Positions 16,157-25,848 of a stretch of DNA of 33,889 nt are shown here, piece by piece. Every line of letters begins with the position of its first letter. Positions within the stretch are counted from its first letter, which is position 1. Where the stretch lies: positions 1-33,889 of the forward strand of contig JAPHRL010000222.1 in NCBI GenBank assembly GCA_026195755.1, written 5' to 3'. This stretch comes from Kangiella sp. (lineage in GTDB: Bacteria; Pseudomonadota; Gammaproteobacteria; Enterobacterales; Kangiellaceae). The notes beneath the pieces were generated by a model. It did not search any database. It saw nothing but the letters and a program-made list of their open reading frames with translations, and had not been told where the DNA came from. The position numbers and the translations under genes are program-made.

Positions 16157-17850
16157 AATAACCTCTCTAAATCATTTACTGACGCCACTACCAGATCGGC
16201 ACCAGCTTGATATAAATTTTGTTCGTTATCTTTGTTACTAACTCCAATAGCCAATGCGCCCGCTGCTTTAGCTGCCTGAATATCATCCGGTGTATCACCC
16301 AGCATCCAACAATAAGTTGCGCCATAATAAGCTTTACACTGATTGATTCCTTCTGGAGCAGGTTTAGACTCAATAACATCACAATCACTAACCAAATACG
16401 TATTACGAATCCCTAGCAGCTCTAAGCCAATTTCAGCTTCTCCACGAGGACGACCCGTGACTACCGCAGTTTTAAATTGCTTGCTGTTCTGTACAAATAA
16501 CTGAGTACAAAGATTTGTATCCAATAAGGCCTCTTCTAATTCATTGAGGCCTGCTTGACCACTACTGCCCAGATAAAACAACTGAAACTGTTCCACCACT
16601 GAGTCGTAGTTTGGCAATGAATCTTCTCGTTGTATCTTTATTAATTCATAGGTCAGCACCCAGTCATTATTAAATCCGCCACGTGAACGTAATGTGTCGA
16701 TTGCTTGTTGCTCTGGTTGTGTACCAATAAAGAACTCTACTGTTTGCTTGATAGCAGCGTCGTAACTCTTGCTGGTGTCAATCAAAACCCCATCCATATC
16801 AAAACAAATCAGCTCAGGTTTAAGCGCGAGTACCAAAGCCTGTCTTAGTACTTCCAATTCATAAGGAATGGCAATACGGATTGCTGACTGCTCTTGTGAA
16901 TCCAACTCCTTTTGCTCTAAGCCAACCAAATCAGTTTTAATCTGGATATTGCTTTGTTCACAAGCCGCTTTAATCAGTTTCAGTCTTTGTGGATTATCAA
17001 CAATCAGAATAAAATTAGCCTGGCTGTCTAACACATTCAAACCACGCTGGCGCAAAAACTGCACTAACAGATCACGGTTCTCTGCGATGCGCTGAGTAAA
17101 GTCCGCCACATCTCGTTGTGCCGCTTGAGTGAATGCCTGAATAGCGATTTCCAGAGTTGGCTGCGGCACATTGAATGGCATCTTGCGCTCAGCAAATCGC
17201 TTAATGAAAGCTTCACCACCCAATAGATAACCGCATCGAATGCCAGCCAGTCCATAAGCTTTGGATAAAGTGCGAAGCAGCACCAGGTTATCGAACTCTT
17301 CTAGCAAAGAAAGAGACTCTTCTGCCTGCCCTGTAAACTCGATATAAGCCTGATCAAGAAAGACCTCCGCTCCTTTGTTCTTGGCCTTTCGACAAGCATC
17401 TCTAATGAAATCCAAAGAAAGCGTTTCACCGGTTGGGTTATTAGGACTAGTCAATACCAGAATCGACTTCTCTGTTAGTGCTTGCAGGCTTGCCTCAAGA
17501 TCAATTGATAAATCTGACTTAGCTGGAATCAGTTTAGCTTTACTGCTCCAAACCTTGATGCCCGATAAATATTGACTAAAAGCAGGCATCGGAATGATCA
17601 AGTCACGCTGCTCAAGCGTTGCCAGTTTGAACATCAGTTCAATCGCTTCGTCGCCACCGTTGGTTACTAAAATCTGCTCGGGACTCAAACCCAACTGCTT
17701 GCTCATGGCTGATTTCAACTGAGACTGATCGGGATAGCGCCAATAGTTCTGTGGCGATAGTTTGCTGGTATCCAACCACTCAGGGAAACGATCCGCCCGC
17801 TCATTAAAATCGAGCTTTAACGGCTCAGTTTTGATTTCTTTCATATTCAT
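16153..17850 (-). CDS. hisC: Histidinol-phosphate aminotransferase fused to a HAD phosphatase domain
   Basis: About 565 residues. The first 346 or so form a PLP aminotransferase of the HisC type, with SPNNPTGETLS, LDQAYIEF and the PLP-lysine motif RTLSKAYGLAGIRCGYL. The last about 219 residues form a complete HAD phosphohydrolase domain. It has motif I FDMDGVLID, a cap region, motif II VVTGRPRGE, the motif III Lys in IESKPAPEG and motif IV MLGDTPDDIQAA. The linker is short, at about base 16812. HisC makes histidinol phosphate and a HAD phosphatase could remove its phosphate, so the fusion would join consecutive substrate-related steps. The ATG at 17850 is favoured (AAGG eight bases upstream); GTG at 17853 is possible. 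The HAD domain resembles the small archaeal/cyanobacterial TIGR01548-type clade from memory; that is unverified. Confidence 0.9.
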   Translation of the reverse strand: MNMKEIKTEPLKLDFNERADRFPEWLDTSKLSPQNYWRYPDQSQLKSAMSKQLGLSPEQILVTNGGDEAIELMFKLATLEQRDLIIPMPAFSQYLSGIKVWSSKAKLIPAKSDLSIDLEASLQALTEKSILVLTSPNNPTGETLSLDFIRDACRKAKNKGAEVFLDQAYIEFTGQAEESLSLLEEFDNLVLLRTLSKAYGLAGIRCGYLLGGEAFIKRFAERKMPFNVPQPTLEIAIQAFTQAAQRDVADFTQRIAENRDLLVQFLRQRGLNVLDSQANFILIVDNPQRLKLIKAACEQSNIQIKTDLVGLEQKELDSQEQSAIRIAIPYELEVLRQALVLALKPELICFDMDGVLIDTSKSYDAAIKQTVEFFIGTQPEQQAIDTLRSRGGFNNDWVLTYELIKIQREDSLPNYDSVVEQFQLFYLGSSGQAGLNELEEALLDTNLCTQLFVQNSKQFKTAVVTGRPRGEAEIGLELLGIRNTYLVSDCDVIESKPAPEGINQCKAYYGATYCWMLGDTPDDIQAAKAAGALAIGVSNKDNEQNLYQAGADLVVASVNDLERLL

Positions 17851-17875
17851 CACACTTACCTTTTTTAAACGGGCG

Positions 17876-18724
17876 CTACAGCACTTTGCGAATCGGCGTT
17901 TCTAAAATATCCGTTGCACCAGCTGTAATCAGTTTCGGTAACAAGTCTTTAATCAGCTTACGCTCAATGGCTGCTTTAATAGCAAAACCATCGGCGTTAT
18001 ACAGTTGGCTGACGGTTGGGGCTCGCATTGCAGGCAATAAATCGACAACCCTATCGATGCTCTCTTCTGAGCAGTTCATCTCCAGTAACACACGCTTACG
18101 ACCATTAAGAACACCACGCATCAAAAGCAAAAGGTCGTCAATCTGTTGACGTTTTGCGGGATCATTTATAACGTCCTTATTAGCGATAAGCTGGGTTGAA
18201 CTTTCCATAACCGTATCAACAATCTTCAAACGATTAGCGCGAATAGTCGAACCAGTGCTGGTATTGTCGATCACCATATCCGCATCTTCTGGCGGGAAAA
18301 CTTCAGTCGCGCCATAAGCACGGAGCAGCTGATATTGAACGCCCAACTTATCGAGATACTTCGCAGAAATTTTCTTATACTCGGAAGCAACAATAATTTT
18401 TCGCTGCTGTACCTCGTTCCAATCCCACTCTTCTGGAATACAGGAAACTAGTCTGACCGGGTTAAAACCTAAATCCTCAAGAACCTCAACGTCCGCCTCC
18501 TGCTCCAGCACCCAGTCCATGCCCGCAAAGCCAATATCGTGTTGGCCCAGCGCCACCATTTCAGGAATGTTCTGACTTTTCAGCAACTTAACCTCGATAT
18601 CACAGCCAAATAGCTGAGGGCGATAATTACGACTATCACCAACCAACGTCAGACCAATATCGGAAAGTAGCTCAGCCACCTTGTCGTATAACTTCCCTTT
18701 TGGGATTACCATTTTTAAAGCCAT
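17876..18724 (-). CDS. hisG: ATP phosphoribosyltransferase, long form
   Basis: First enzyme of histidine synthesis, 282 residues. The long form has a C-terminal ACT-like domain (from about residue 215, ending LPKLITAGATDILETPIRKVL) that binds histidine for feedback inhibition, so no HisZ partner is expected. The catalytic domain shows IPKGKLYDK, the DIGFAGMDWVLE loop and the PRPP-binding motif VIDNTSTGSTIRANRLK. AGGAG sits nine bases before the ATG. It is the first structural gene after the second attenuator and is 22-25 bases before hisC. Confidence 0.96.
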   Translation of the reverse strand: MALKMVIPKGKLYDKVAELLSDIGLTLVGDSRNYRPQLFGCDIEVKLLKSQNIPEMVALGQHDIGFAGMDWVLEQEADVEVLEDLGFNPVRLVSCIPEEWDWNEVQQRKIIVASEYKKISAKYLDKLGVQYQLLRAYGATEVFPPEDADMVIDNTSTGSTIRANRLKIVDTVMESSTQLIANKDVINDPAKRQQIDDLLLLMRGVLNGRKRVLLEMNCSEESIDRVVDLLPAMRAPTVSQLYNADGFAIKAAIERKLIKDLLPKLITAGATDILETPIRKVL

Positions 18725-18790
18725 GTCATTTCTCCTAAAGTTTAAAAATTTTAAAGTTTCATAGTTTCAAAAGCATCATTTCTTAAAGCC

Positions 18791-18829
18791 AATAAAAAAC
18801 CCCGTTGACCTTGCGGAGCAACGGGGTTT
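18791..18829 (-). terminator. His attenuator terminator 2 (proximal to hisG)
   Basis: On the minus strand a perfect 11-bp stem (AAACCCCGTTG with CAACGGGGTTT, 18829-18819 and 18807-18797) is followed by a T-rich tract, 67 bases upstream of hisG. An alternative pairing is possible: GAGCGACGG in the second leader ORF (18902-18894) can pair over nine positions, one of them G-U, with CCGTTGCTC at 18824-18816. This would break the terminator. It is the expected geometry of translational attenuation. Confidence 0.9.
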
Positions 18830-18863
18830 CTAAACCTGGGTGTCTTAACTGTTTAACTGAGTC

Positions 18864-18950
18864 TTAAAAAAGTCTTAAACATAAGCACCGCCACCGTCGC
18901 TCGCGCAGTGTATGATGATGGTGATGATGTAAGCTCTTGTTTAAAAACAT
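18864..18950 (-). CDS. hisL: Second histidine operon leader peptide
   Basis: A 28-codon ORF on the minus strand beginning MFLNKSLHHHHHHTLRERR. It has six consecutive His codons at positions 8-13 and ends 34 bases before terminator 2. It is followed by the Arg/Trp/Cys-rich end WRCLCLRLF. Ribosome stalling at the His run when charged tRNA-His is scarce would free GAGCGACGG for antitermination. There is only a weak ribosome-binding site (GAG ten bases upstream). A second leader this close to a complete first one is unusual. It shows little sequence similarity to leader 1 outside the His run. Confidence 0.85.
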   Translation of the reverse strand: MFLNKSLHHHHHHTLRERRWRCLCLRLF

Positions 18951-19016
18951 CTTTTTATCTCGTTTAATCAGCTTCAGTATTCAGTGTTAAAAGTCAGTTA
19001 TAAAAGTTACAAACAT

Positions 19017-19046
19017 AAAAAAAGCCCCGCTTCTGGCGGGGCTTTT
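19017..19046 (-). terminator. His attenuator terminator 1 (distal)
   Basis: On the minus strand a perfect 11-bp stem (AAAAGCCCCGC with GCGGGGCTTTT, loop CAGAA) runs into seven T. An antiterminator can form instead: GGCGG (19090-19086) and GCTTT (19081-19077) of leader 1 pair with CCGCC (19039-19035) and AAAGC (19045-19041). This gives ten base pairs around a small internal loop and destroys the 5' arm. It stands between the two leader ORFs. Confidence 0.92.
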
Positions 19047-19068
19047 AGAAATTCCTAATCAGTAAATT

Positions 19069-19131
19069 TCACACATAAAGCAACACCGCCAATCGGTCTG
19101 AATGGTGGTGATGGTGGTGAATTTGCGTCAT
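19069..19131 (-). CDS. hisL: First histidine operon leader peptide
   Basis: A 20-codon ORF on the minus strand reading MTQIHHHHHHSDRLAVLLYV, with six consecutive His codons at positions 5-10. This is the classic his leader format. An in-frame ATG four codons earlier (19143) would give an MNTV extension and would lie almost at the predicted transcription start, so either start is possible; neither has a clear ribosome-binding site. Codons 14-18 contain the strand that forms the antiterminator with terminator 1. The stop codon is 22 bases before the terminator stem. Confidence 0.92.
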   Translation of the reverse strand: MTQIHHHHHHSDRLAVLLYV

Positions 19132-19150
19132 TACTGTATTCATGAGGCTG

Positions 19151-19179
19151 ATTAAAACCTATCCGATGAGAGGTGTCAA
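19151..19179 (-). promoter_or_regulatory. Promoter of the histidine operon
   Basis: On the minus strand a perfect -35 TTGACA (19179-19174) and a -10 TTTAAT (19156-19151, five of six) are separated by the optimal 17 bases. The predicted start near 19144 is only about a dozen bases before leader 1. It is the best promoter match in the his region. A weaker TTAACA/TTAAAC pair before leader 2 cannot be excluded. Confidence 0.8.
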
Positions 19180-19279
19180 CAGTGTTATTAATATTTAATA
19201 CTTATATTAGATTAAGTTGTTTGTAAGGGCTCACCCAACAGGCTTGCTCCAATTCCCCCTTAGATTGAGCTGAGTAGTA

Positions 19280-19640
19280 GCCAAGTCATAGCAATTCAAA
19301 ACAGGACGTTTTGAATAGTAAAATTCGGGCCAGTGACCGAAGGAAATCCCTTTAGGGAGATGGAACGTATTTTACGGTGCATTAAGTGACTTGGCGGAAA
19401 CGAAGGTAGTTGAACGAAGTGAAACCTCAATCACGGGGTGTCGTTTCTTTTATGAAGTACATCCTTGTACTTCACCCTTCGGGCTAGCTTCGCTATTCAA
19501 AATCGTTCCTGACGATTTTGTGGCCCCTAAGGCAAAGACAAATTTGTCTGGAGCAAATTTGAACAGCGGAGAGGAGCGACGCTGGCTTTAGCAGAATACA
19601 GGGAAGTATTCTGTAAAAGGAACTCGCTGAAGAGCGAAAC
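19280..19640. repeat. Hairpin-dense non-coding element between ispD and the his promoter
   Basis: This gene-free stretch is packed with perfect inverted repeats. They include ATTCAAAAC/GTTTTGAAT (19294-19316, loop AGGAC), TGAAGTACA/TGTACTTCA (19453-19474, loop TCCT), CAAAATCGT/ACGATTTTG (19498-19520, loop TCCTG), the palindrome AGACAAATTTGTCT (19536-19549), and CAGAATAC/GTATTCTG (19592-19613, loop AGGGAA). Longer-range pairs GCCAAGTCA/TGACTTGGC (19280-19288 with 19387-19395) and GTAAAAT/ATTTTAC (19318-19324 with 19369-19375) enclose the first hairpin like a branched structure. A 66-codon open frame inside is very likely incidental. I recall similar loop-TCCT hairpin clusters in other gammaproteobacteria but know no name for them. 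Confidence 0.6.
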
Positions 19641-19716
19641 ACTCAATTAAACTAACGTAAAATAGGAGCAACGTTTGTATAATTTAATCAGGCTCACGCT
19701 CAGACCCTTCACAGAT

Positions 19717-19738
19717 GGTGGGCCAAGGCCCACCCTAC
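19717..19738 (-). repeat. REP-like palindrome with GTAG head, second copy
   Basis: On the minus strand, GTAG is followed by a hairpin with arms GGTGGGCC and GGCCCACC and a two-base centre. It is the same format and orientation as the element at 6424-6445, with the same CC-arm end and head. It lies five bases after the ispD stop codon and probably contributes to termination or mRNA 3' protection of the eno-ftsB-ispD transcript. Confidence 0.65.
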
Positions 19739-19743
19739 AACGA

Positions 19744-20445
19744 TCAATTACCCGCCAACCAAACCGATGCTAACATCATGTCTTCCGGTTCGGTGACTTT
19801 GATATTTTTGCGAGTTCCTATGACCAGAGCTGGGTGCTGGCCTTGCGCTTCGATAGCGGAGGCTTCATCGGTTATGGGCAATCCTTTCTCCAAACCTATA
19901 TCAATCGCTGTCGCTAAGGCTTCAACGGGAAAATATTGTGGTGTTTGGGCCAGCCAGATTTGTTCGCGGTTAAGCGTTTTATCGATCGTTTGGTTAGCGT
20001 TTGCAAGTTTGACGGTGTCCACTGAGGGGATAGCCAGAATAGCGCCATGTTTTGAATCTTTTCCGGCCTGAATCAGCGCATCGATGCTAGCTGTATCAAG
20101 GCAGGGTCTGGCGGCGTCGTGCACCATCACCCAGTCATCACCACCCTTCTGCTGCTTAATGGCTTGCAACCCATTAAGCACAGACTCTGCACGCGTTTCG
20201 CCACCTTCAACAGTAATGACTTTAGGATGCTTGGCGATTTTGAGCTTTGCCCAATGATTGTCGTTGGGGTGTAAGGCAACTACAACTTTATCAATGGATG
20301 GATGTTCGAGAAACTTGGATAGGCTGTGCTCAAGAATGGTTTTGTCATCAATTTCAAGATACTGCTTCGGCAGTTCGGCTTTCATCCGACTGCCAATTCC
20401 TGCTGCCGGAATCAGTGCCCAAATCTTCGGTTTACTTTCAGTCAT
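19744..20445 (-). CDS. ispD: 2-C-methyl-D-erythritol 4-phosphate cytidylyltransferase
   Basis: A 233-residue MEP-pathway enzyme that transfers CMP to methylerythritol phosphate. It has the nucleotide-binding start IPAAGIGSRMKAELPKQYL, the ribose/phosphate motif VMVHDAARPCL near residue 105, LAQTPQ near 165 and TDEASAIEAQG near 190, then NIKVTEPEDM. It begins five bases after ftsB stops, so the two are co-transcribed. Its normal downstream partner ispF is about 8 kb away beyond the his operon. A REP-like hairpin follows the stop. Confidence 0.96.
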   Translation of the reverse strand: MTESKPKIWALIPAAGIGSRMKAELPKQYLEIDDKTILEHSLSKFLEHPSIDKVVVALHPNDNHWAKLKIAKHPKVITVEGGETRAESVLNGLQAIKQQKGGDDWVMVHDAARPCLDTASIDALIQAGKDSKHGAILAIPSVDTVKLANANQTIDKTLNREQIWLAQTPQYFPVEALATAIDIGLEKGLPITDEASAIEAQGQHPALVIGTRKNIKVTEPEDMMLASVWLAGN

Positions 20446-20450
20446 ATTAT

Positions 20451-20777
20451 TTACTTAGGAGAATCTTGCCTGGTCTCTTGACGAGTGTCTTGTCTGGAGC
20501 TTTCTCTTGAATCGAGAATGCGGAAGAAAGTTTCGCCTTCTTTGATCATGCCTAGTTGATAACGGGCACGCTCTTCAATGGCGTCAGTGCCTTCTCTTAG
20601 GTCATGAATTTCAGCGAGAATTTTTTGATTGCGTAGCGCCAGTTCAGCATTTTCTGATTTGACTAATTCTGCTCTGGCTTCTTGTTGCTTTATTTCACGA
20701 AAAGAAGTTTGCCCGAACCACATTCGGTATTGAAGACTGGCCAAAATGACCAGTAATGTTAGGGCAACCCATTTCAT
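20451..20777 (-). CDS. ftsB: Cell division protein FtsB
   Basis: A 108-residue bitopic protein of the FtsQLB complex. A short cytoplasmic start leads into one membrane helix (VALTLLVILASLQYRMWF), then a periplasmic coiled coil (about residues 28-65) and the conserved IEERARYQLGMIKEGETFFRIL. The last about 17 residues are a low-complexity Arg/Gln/Asp tail with DTRQETRQDS, which is not seen in typical FtsB. No strong ribosome-binding site is visible; the hairpin upstream separates it from eno. Confidence 0.92.
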   Translation of the reverse strand: MKWVALTLLVILASLQYRMWFGQTSFREIKQQEARAELVKSENAELALRNQKILAEIHDLREGTDAIEERARYQLGMIKEGETFFRILDSRESSRQDTRQETRQDSPK

Positions 20778-20801
20778 AATCGTAACAATGCCAGAAAACA
20801 G

Positions 20802-20832
20802 GGGGCAAATAAAGCAATATGCTGTTTGCCCC
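20802..20832 (-). terminator. Hairpin between eno and ftsB (weak terminator or processing site)
   Basis: GGGGCAAA and TTTGCCCC (20802-20809 and 20825-20832) form an 8-bp stem with a possible inner AGCA/TGCT pairing. On the minus strand only an interrupted T-rich stretch (TGTTTTCT) follows, so it would terminate weakly and allow partial read-through into ftsB and ispD. Confidence 0.55.
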
Positions 20833-20847
20833 AGTTGGCTCTAATGA

Positions 20848-22134
<1,287 letters not shown>

Positions 22135-22183
22135 TTAAATTGTTTCAACCAAAACCTAAATAAAGAAAAAATCGAATAGACAT

Positions 22184-22212
22184 AAAAAAACACTCCTGAG
22201 AACAGGAGTGTT
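22184..22212 (-). terminator. Rho-independent terminator after kdsA
   Basis: On the minus strand AACACTCCTG and CAGGAGTGTT form a perfect 10-bp stem (22203-22212 and 22189-22198) with a four-base loop, followed by a run of T. It lies seven bases after the kdsA stop and upstream of eno, so it separates pyrG-kdsA from eno-ftsB-ispD. Confidence 0.93.
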
Positions 22213-22218
22213 AGAAAC

Positions 22219-23079
22219 TTAGAGCAAGTCGCCCTTACCAAACTCGTGGATCGAGTCCTCAATATAGCCGGCCTTTTTGACCACATCGTCCAGCTCTTTC
22301 ATGACACGCAGCATTTCTTCAATGCGATACATGGGGAAAGAGTTAGGGCCATCGCATTTTGCCACTTCAGGATTAGGGTGCGACTCCATAAATACGCCAG
22401 AGACCCCTGCGGCAATCGCGGCTCGCGCCAGCACTGGAATCACATCACGCAAACCACCTGATGTTGAACCTTGGCCACCCGGCAGCTGCGCAGAATGGGT
22501 CGCGTCATATACAATTGGACAACCCGTTTCGCGCATAATCGACAGCGAGCGCATATCTGATACTAAATTATTGTAACCAAAGGAGACACCACGCTCGCAG
22601 ACCATAATATTTTGATTGCCGGTTTCGCGCGCCTTATCAACCACATTTTTCATATCCCATGGCGACAAGAACTGACCTTTTTTGATGTTAACCGGAATAC
22701 CAGGTTCACAAACTTTACGGATGAAGTTAGTTTGACGGCACAGGAAAGCAGGAGTTTGCATCACATCAACCACATCCGCCACTTCTTGCATCGGTGTGTC
22801 TTCATGAACATCGGTTAAGACCGGAACACCCACCTGATCTTTGACTTTTTGTAGAATTCGCAAACCTTCTTCCAAACCAGGCCCGCGGAAACTTTTACTG
22901 GACGACCGATTCGCCTTATCAAACGACGACTTGTAAATATAAGGAATACCCAGTCTGTCAGTCATTTCTTTCATGAAGCCCGCAGTATCAATCGCCAATT
23001 GCTCACTTTCGATTACACAGGGGCCACAAATCAAGAAAAACGGTTTATCCAGACCAACTTCCCAATCCAGTAGTTTCAT
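22219..23079 (-). CDS. kdsA: 3-deoxy-8-phosphooctulonate (KDO-8-P) synthase
   Basis: A 286-residue aldolase-type enzyme that condenses phosphoenolpyruvate and arabinose 5-phosphate for lipopolysaccharide KDO. It has [61 protein letters not shown] and [27 protein letters not shown] precedes the ATG. It follows pyrG by 42 bases, the usual order in Pseudomonas-like gammaproteobacteria, and ends at a strong terminator. Confidence 0.97.
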   Translation of the reverse strand: MKLLDWEVGLDKPFFLICGPCVIESEQLAIDTAGFMKEMTDRLGIPYIYKSSFDKANRSSSKSFRGPGLEEGLRILQKVKDQVGVPVLTDVHEDTPMQEVADVVDVMQTPAFLCRQTNFIRKVCEPGIPVNIKKGQFLSPWDMKNVVDKARETGNQNIMVCERGVSFGYNNLVSDMRSLSIMRETGCPIVYDATHSAQLPGGQGSTSGGLRDVIPVLARAAIAAGVSGVFMESHPNPEVAKCDGPNSFPMYRIEEMLRVMKELDDVVKKAGYIEDSIHEFGKGDLL

Positions 23080-23121
23080 ACTCTCACCTTAATAACTCAT
23101 CTTACCTTAGTAACTATTTGA

Positions 23122-24801
<1,680 letters not shown>

Positions 24802-24922
24802 TCAAAAAAACCATAAACAACTATATATAAATTTTGCCAATGCAAAAATCGGCCTGAAGGCCTTATATATCGTAGCTTTTCGAATTCTGACACACTTAAA
24901 ATCGGCCAAGGAGCTCGGCCAA

Positions 24923-25051
24923 ATGTCGATGAGAAGAAAGGGTCTCAAGACGGGAAGGCAGTATATCAAAAAGGGCGGAGCATTGGCGAGGAGTTTTTGT
25001 AAATACTTGGACCGAAGCTTGAGAGTCGGGAGATTAAGGGTGAGGAAGTGA
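24923..25051 (+). CDS. Small highly basic hypothetical protein
   Basis: A 42-residue ORF, MSMRRKGLKTGRQYIKKGG followed by an Arg/Lys-rich end, in the gap between pyrG and the XRE-DUF805 gene. AAGGAG lies nine bases upstream of the ATG. A hairpin follows immediately after the stop, which supports a real transcription unit. About a third of the residues are Arg or Lys, so nucleic-acid or membrane binding is conceivable, but I do not recognise a family. The frame is open for 47 more codons upstream from a TTG, without a ribosome-binding site. Confidence 0.4.
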   Translation: MSMRRKGLKTGRQYIKKGGALARSFCKYLDRSLRVGRLRVRK

Positions 25052-25075
25052 AGGCCATTAAAATGAAATGGCCTT
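25051..25075. terminator. Hairpin between convergent genes
   Basis: AAGGCCATT and AATGGCCTT form a perfect 9-bp stem with a seven-base loop. It lies between the small basic ORF on the plus strand and the XRE-DUF805 gene on the minus strand, so it could end both transcripts. The T tracts on both sides are short, so termination would be moderate. Confidence 0.6.
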
Positions 25076-25082
25076 TCTTAAA

Positions 25083-25667
25083 TCAGGGCTTCAAGGTCGC
25101 GCCCTCCTCACTAGCAGTCTCCTGCCCTTGAGATTCACCTTTCAAAGCTAACATAATAAACACTGGCACAAAGCCGAAAGGCACTAAAAACAATAGCTGA
25201 CACCAGCCACTGTGGCCAACGTCATTAAAACGCCGAGTACCAGCAGCTAACAGCGGTAACAGGGTTAAAATAGCGATAATCAGGTACAGCTTCTCATGCA
25301 GAACTTTCGAAATGGCGGCAATGAGCAAAACAAACAGAAAAAACCACCAATACTCAGCTCTGGAAGCTCTACCCTCAAAATTCGCATAATTGATAAAACA
25401 ATATTTAGCCGCAGTAAATAGATACATGGAAGCCTCACCGGTCTCGGGCTTGTCGATTTCAGGCTGCCCGCTTTCGGGAACAGTTAAATCATCCGGCGAA
25501 ACCTCAAAGACTGCAGCCAAAGCCCGAACAGTTTCGATGGATGCTTTGCCAGAGCTTTCTAAGCGCTGAATGGTTCTTAGGTTAAGACCGCATGCATCAC
25601 TTAATTGTTGCTGTGACCAATGTTTATTGGCACGTAGTTGTTTTACCAATTCTGAATTAATTCTCAT
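25083..25667 (-). CDS. XRE-type HTH regulator fused to DUF805 membrane domain
   Basis: A 194-residue two-domain protein. Residues about 4-62 form an XRE/Cro helix-turn-helix (LVKQLRANKHWSQQQLSDAC, then LNLRTIQRLESSGKASIETV and ALAAVFEVSPDDL). A short acidic linker follows. From about residue 83 there is a DUF805 inner-membrane domain with FINYANFEGRASRAEYWWF, three hydrophobic stretches and the typical GTRRFNDVGHSGW. This suggests a membrane-anchored DNA-binding protein that could respond to envelope state; that is inference. It is divergent from yaiI, and three phased repeats lie upstream of its start. Confidence 0.85.
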   Translation of the reverse strand: MRINSELVKQLRANKHWSQQQLSDACGLNLRTIQRLESSGKASIETVRALAAVFEVSPDDLTVPESGQPEIDKPETGEASMYLFTAAKYCFINYANFEGRASRAEYWWFFLFVLLIAAISKVLHEKLYLIIAILTLLPLLAAGTRRFNDVGHSGWCQLLFLVPFGFVPVFIMLALKGESQGQETASEEGATLKP

Positions 25668-25725
25668 CTAACTAGCTCTTATTCCCTGAATGAGACTCTA
25701 ATATAAAGAAAATTAAGCAATATAG

Positions 25726-25755
25726 TTACGACATTTTTACGTCTTTGTTTACGAC
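25726..25755. promoter_or_regulatory. Three helically phased TTACG(A/T)C direct repeats
   Basis: TTACGAC (25726), TTACGTC (25737) and TTACGAC (25749) recur at 11 and 12 bases, about one DNA turn. They sit 59-88 bases upstream of the XRE-DUF805 start and about 95 bases upstream of yaiI. Such spacing suggests cooperative binding of one regulator on one DNA face. The XRE-DUF805 protein itself is a candidate; no binding evidence exists. Confidence 0.4.
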
Positions 25756-25848
25756 ACTAAACGGCAGGAATTATTTTTTGCTCAATAAAACAGTGACTTG
25801 GCATTAAATGGTGTAAAATAGAGCAAATGTAGAATTGCTGGAATCATC

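Noticed and set aside
18951-18990. Second promoter just before his leader 2
   Set aside because: A TTAACA-17-TTAAAC pair exists but the -10 match is only three of six, so it is not annotated; it remains an alternative to serial attenuation.
19391-19591. 66-codon plus-strand ORF in the hairpin-dense region
   Set aside because: The reading frame is made of the inverted repeats themselves and lacks a ribosome-binding site; it is better explained as a by-product of the repeats.
19280-19640. CRISPR array
   Set aside because: The repeats are different hairpins without a constant repeat unit or spacer length, and no cas genes are near.
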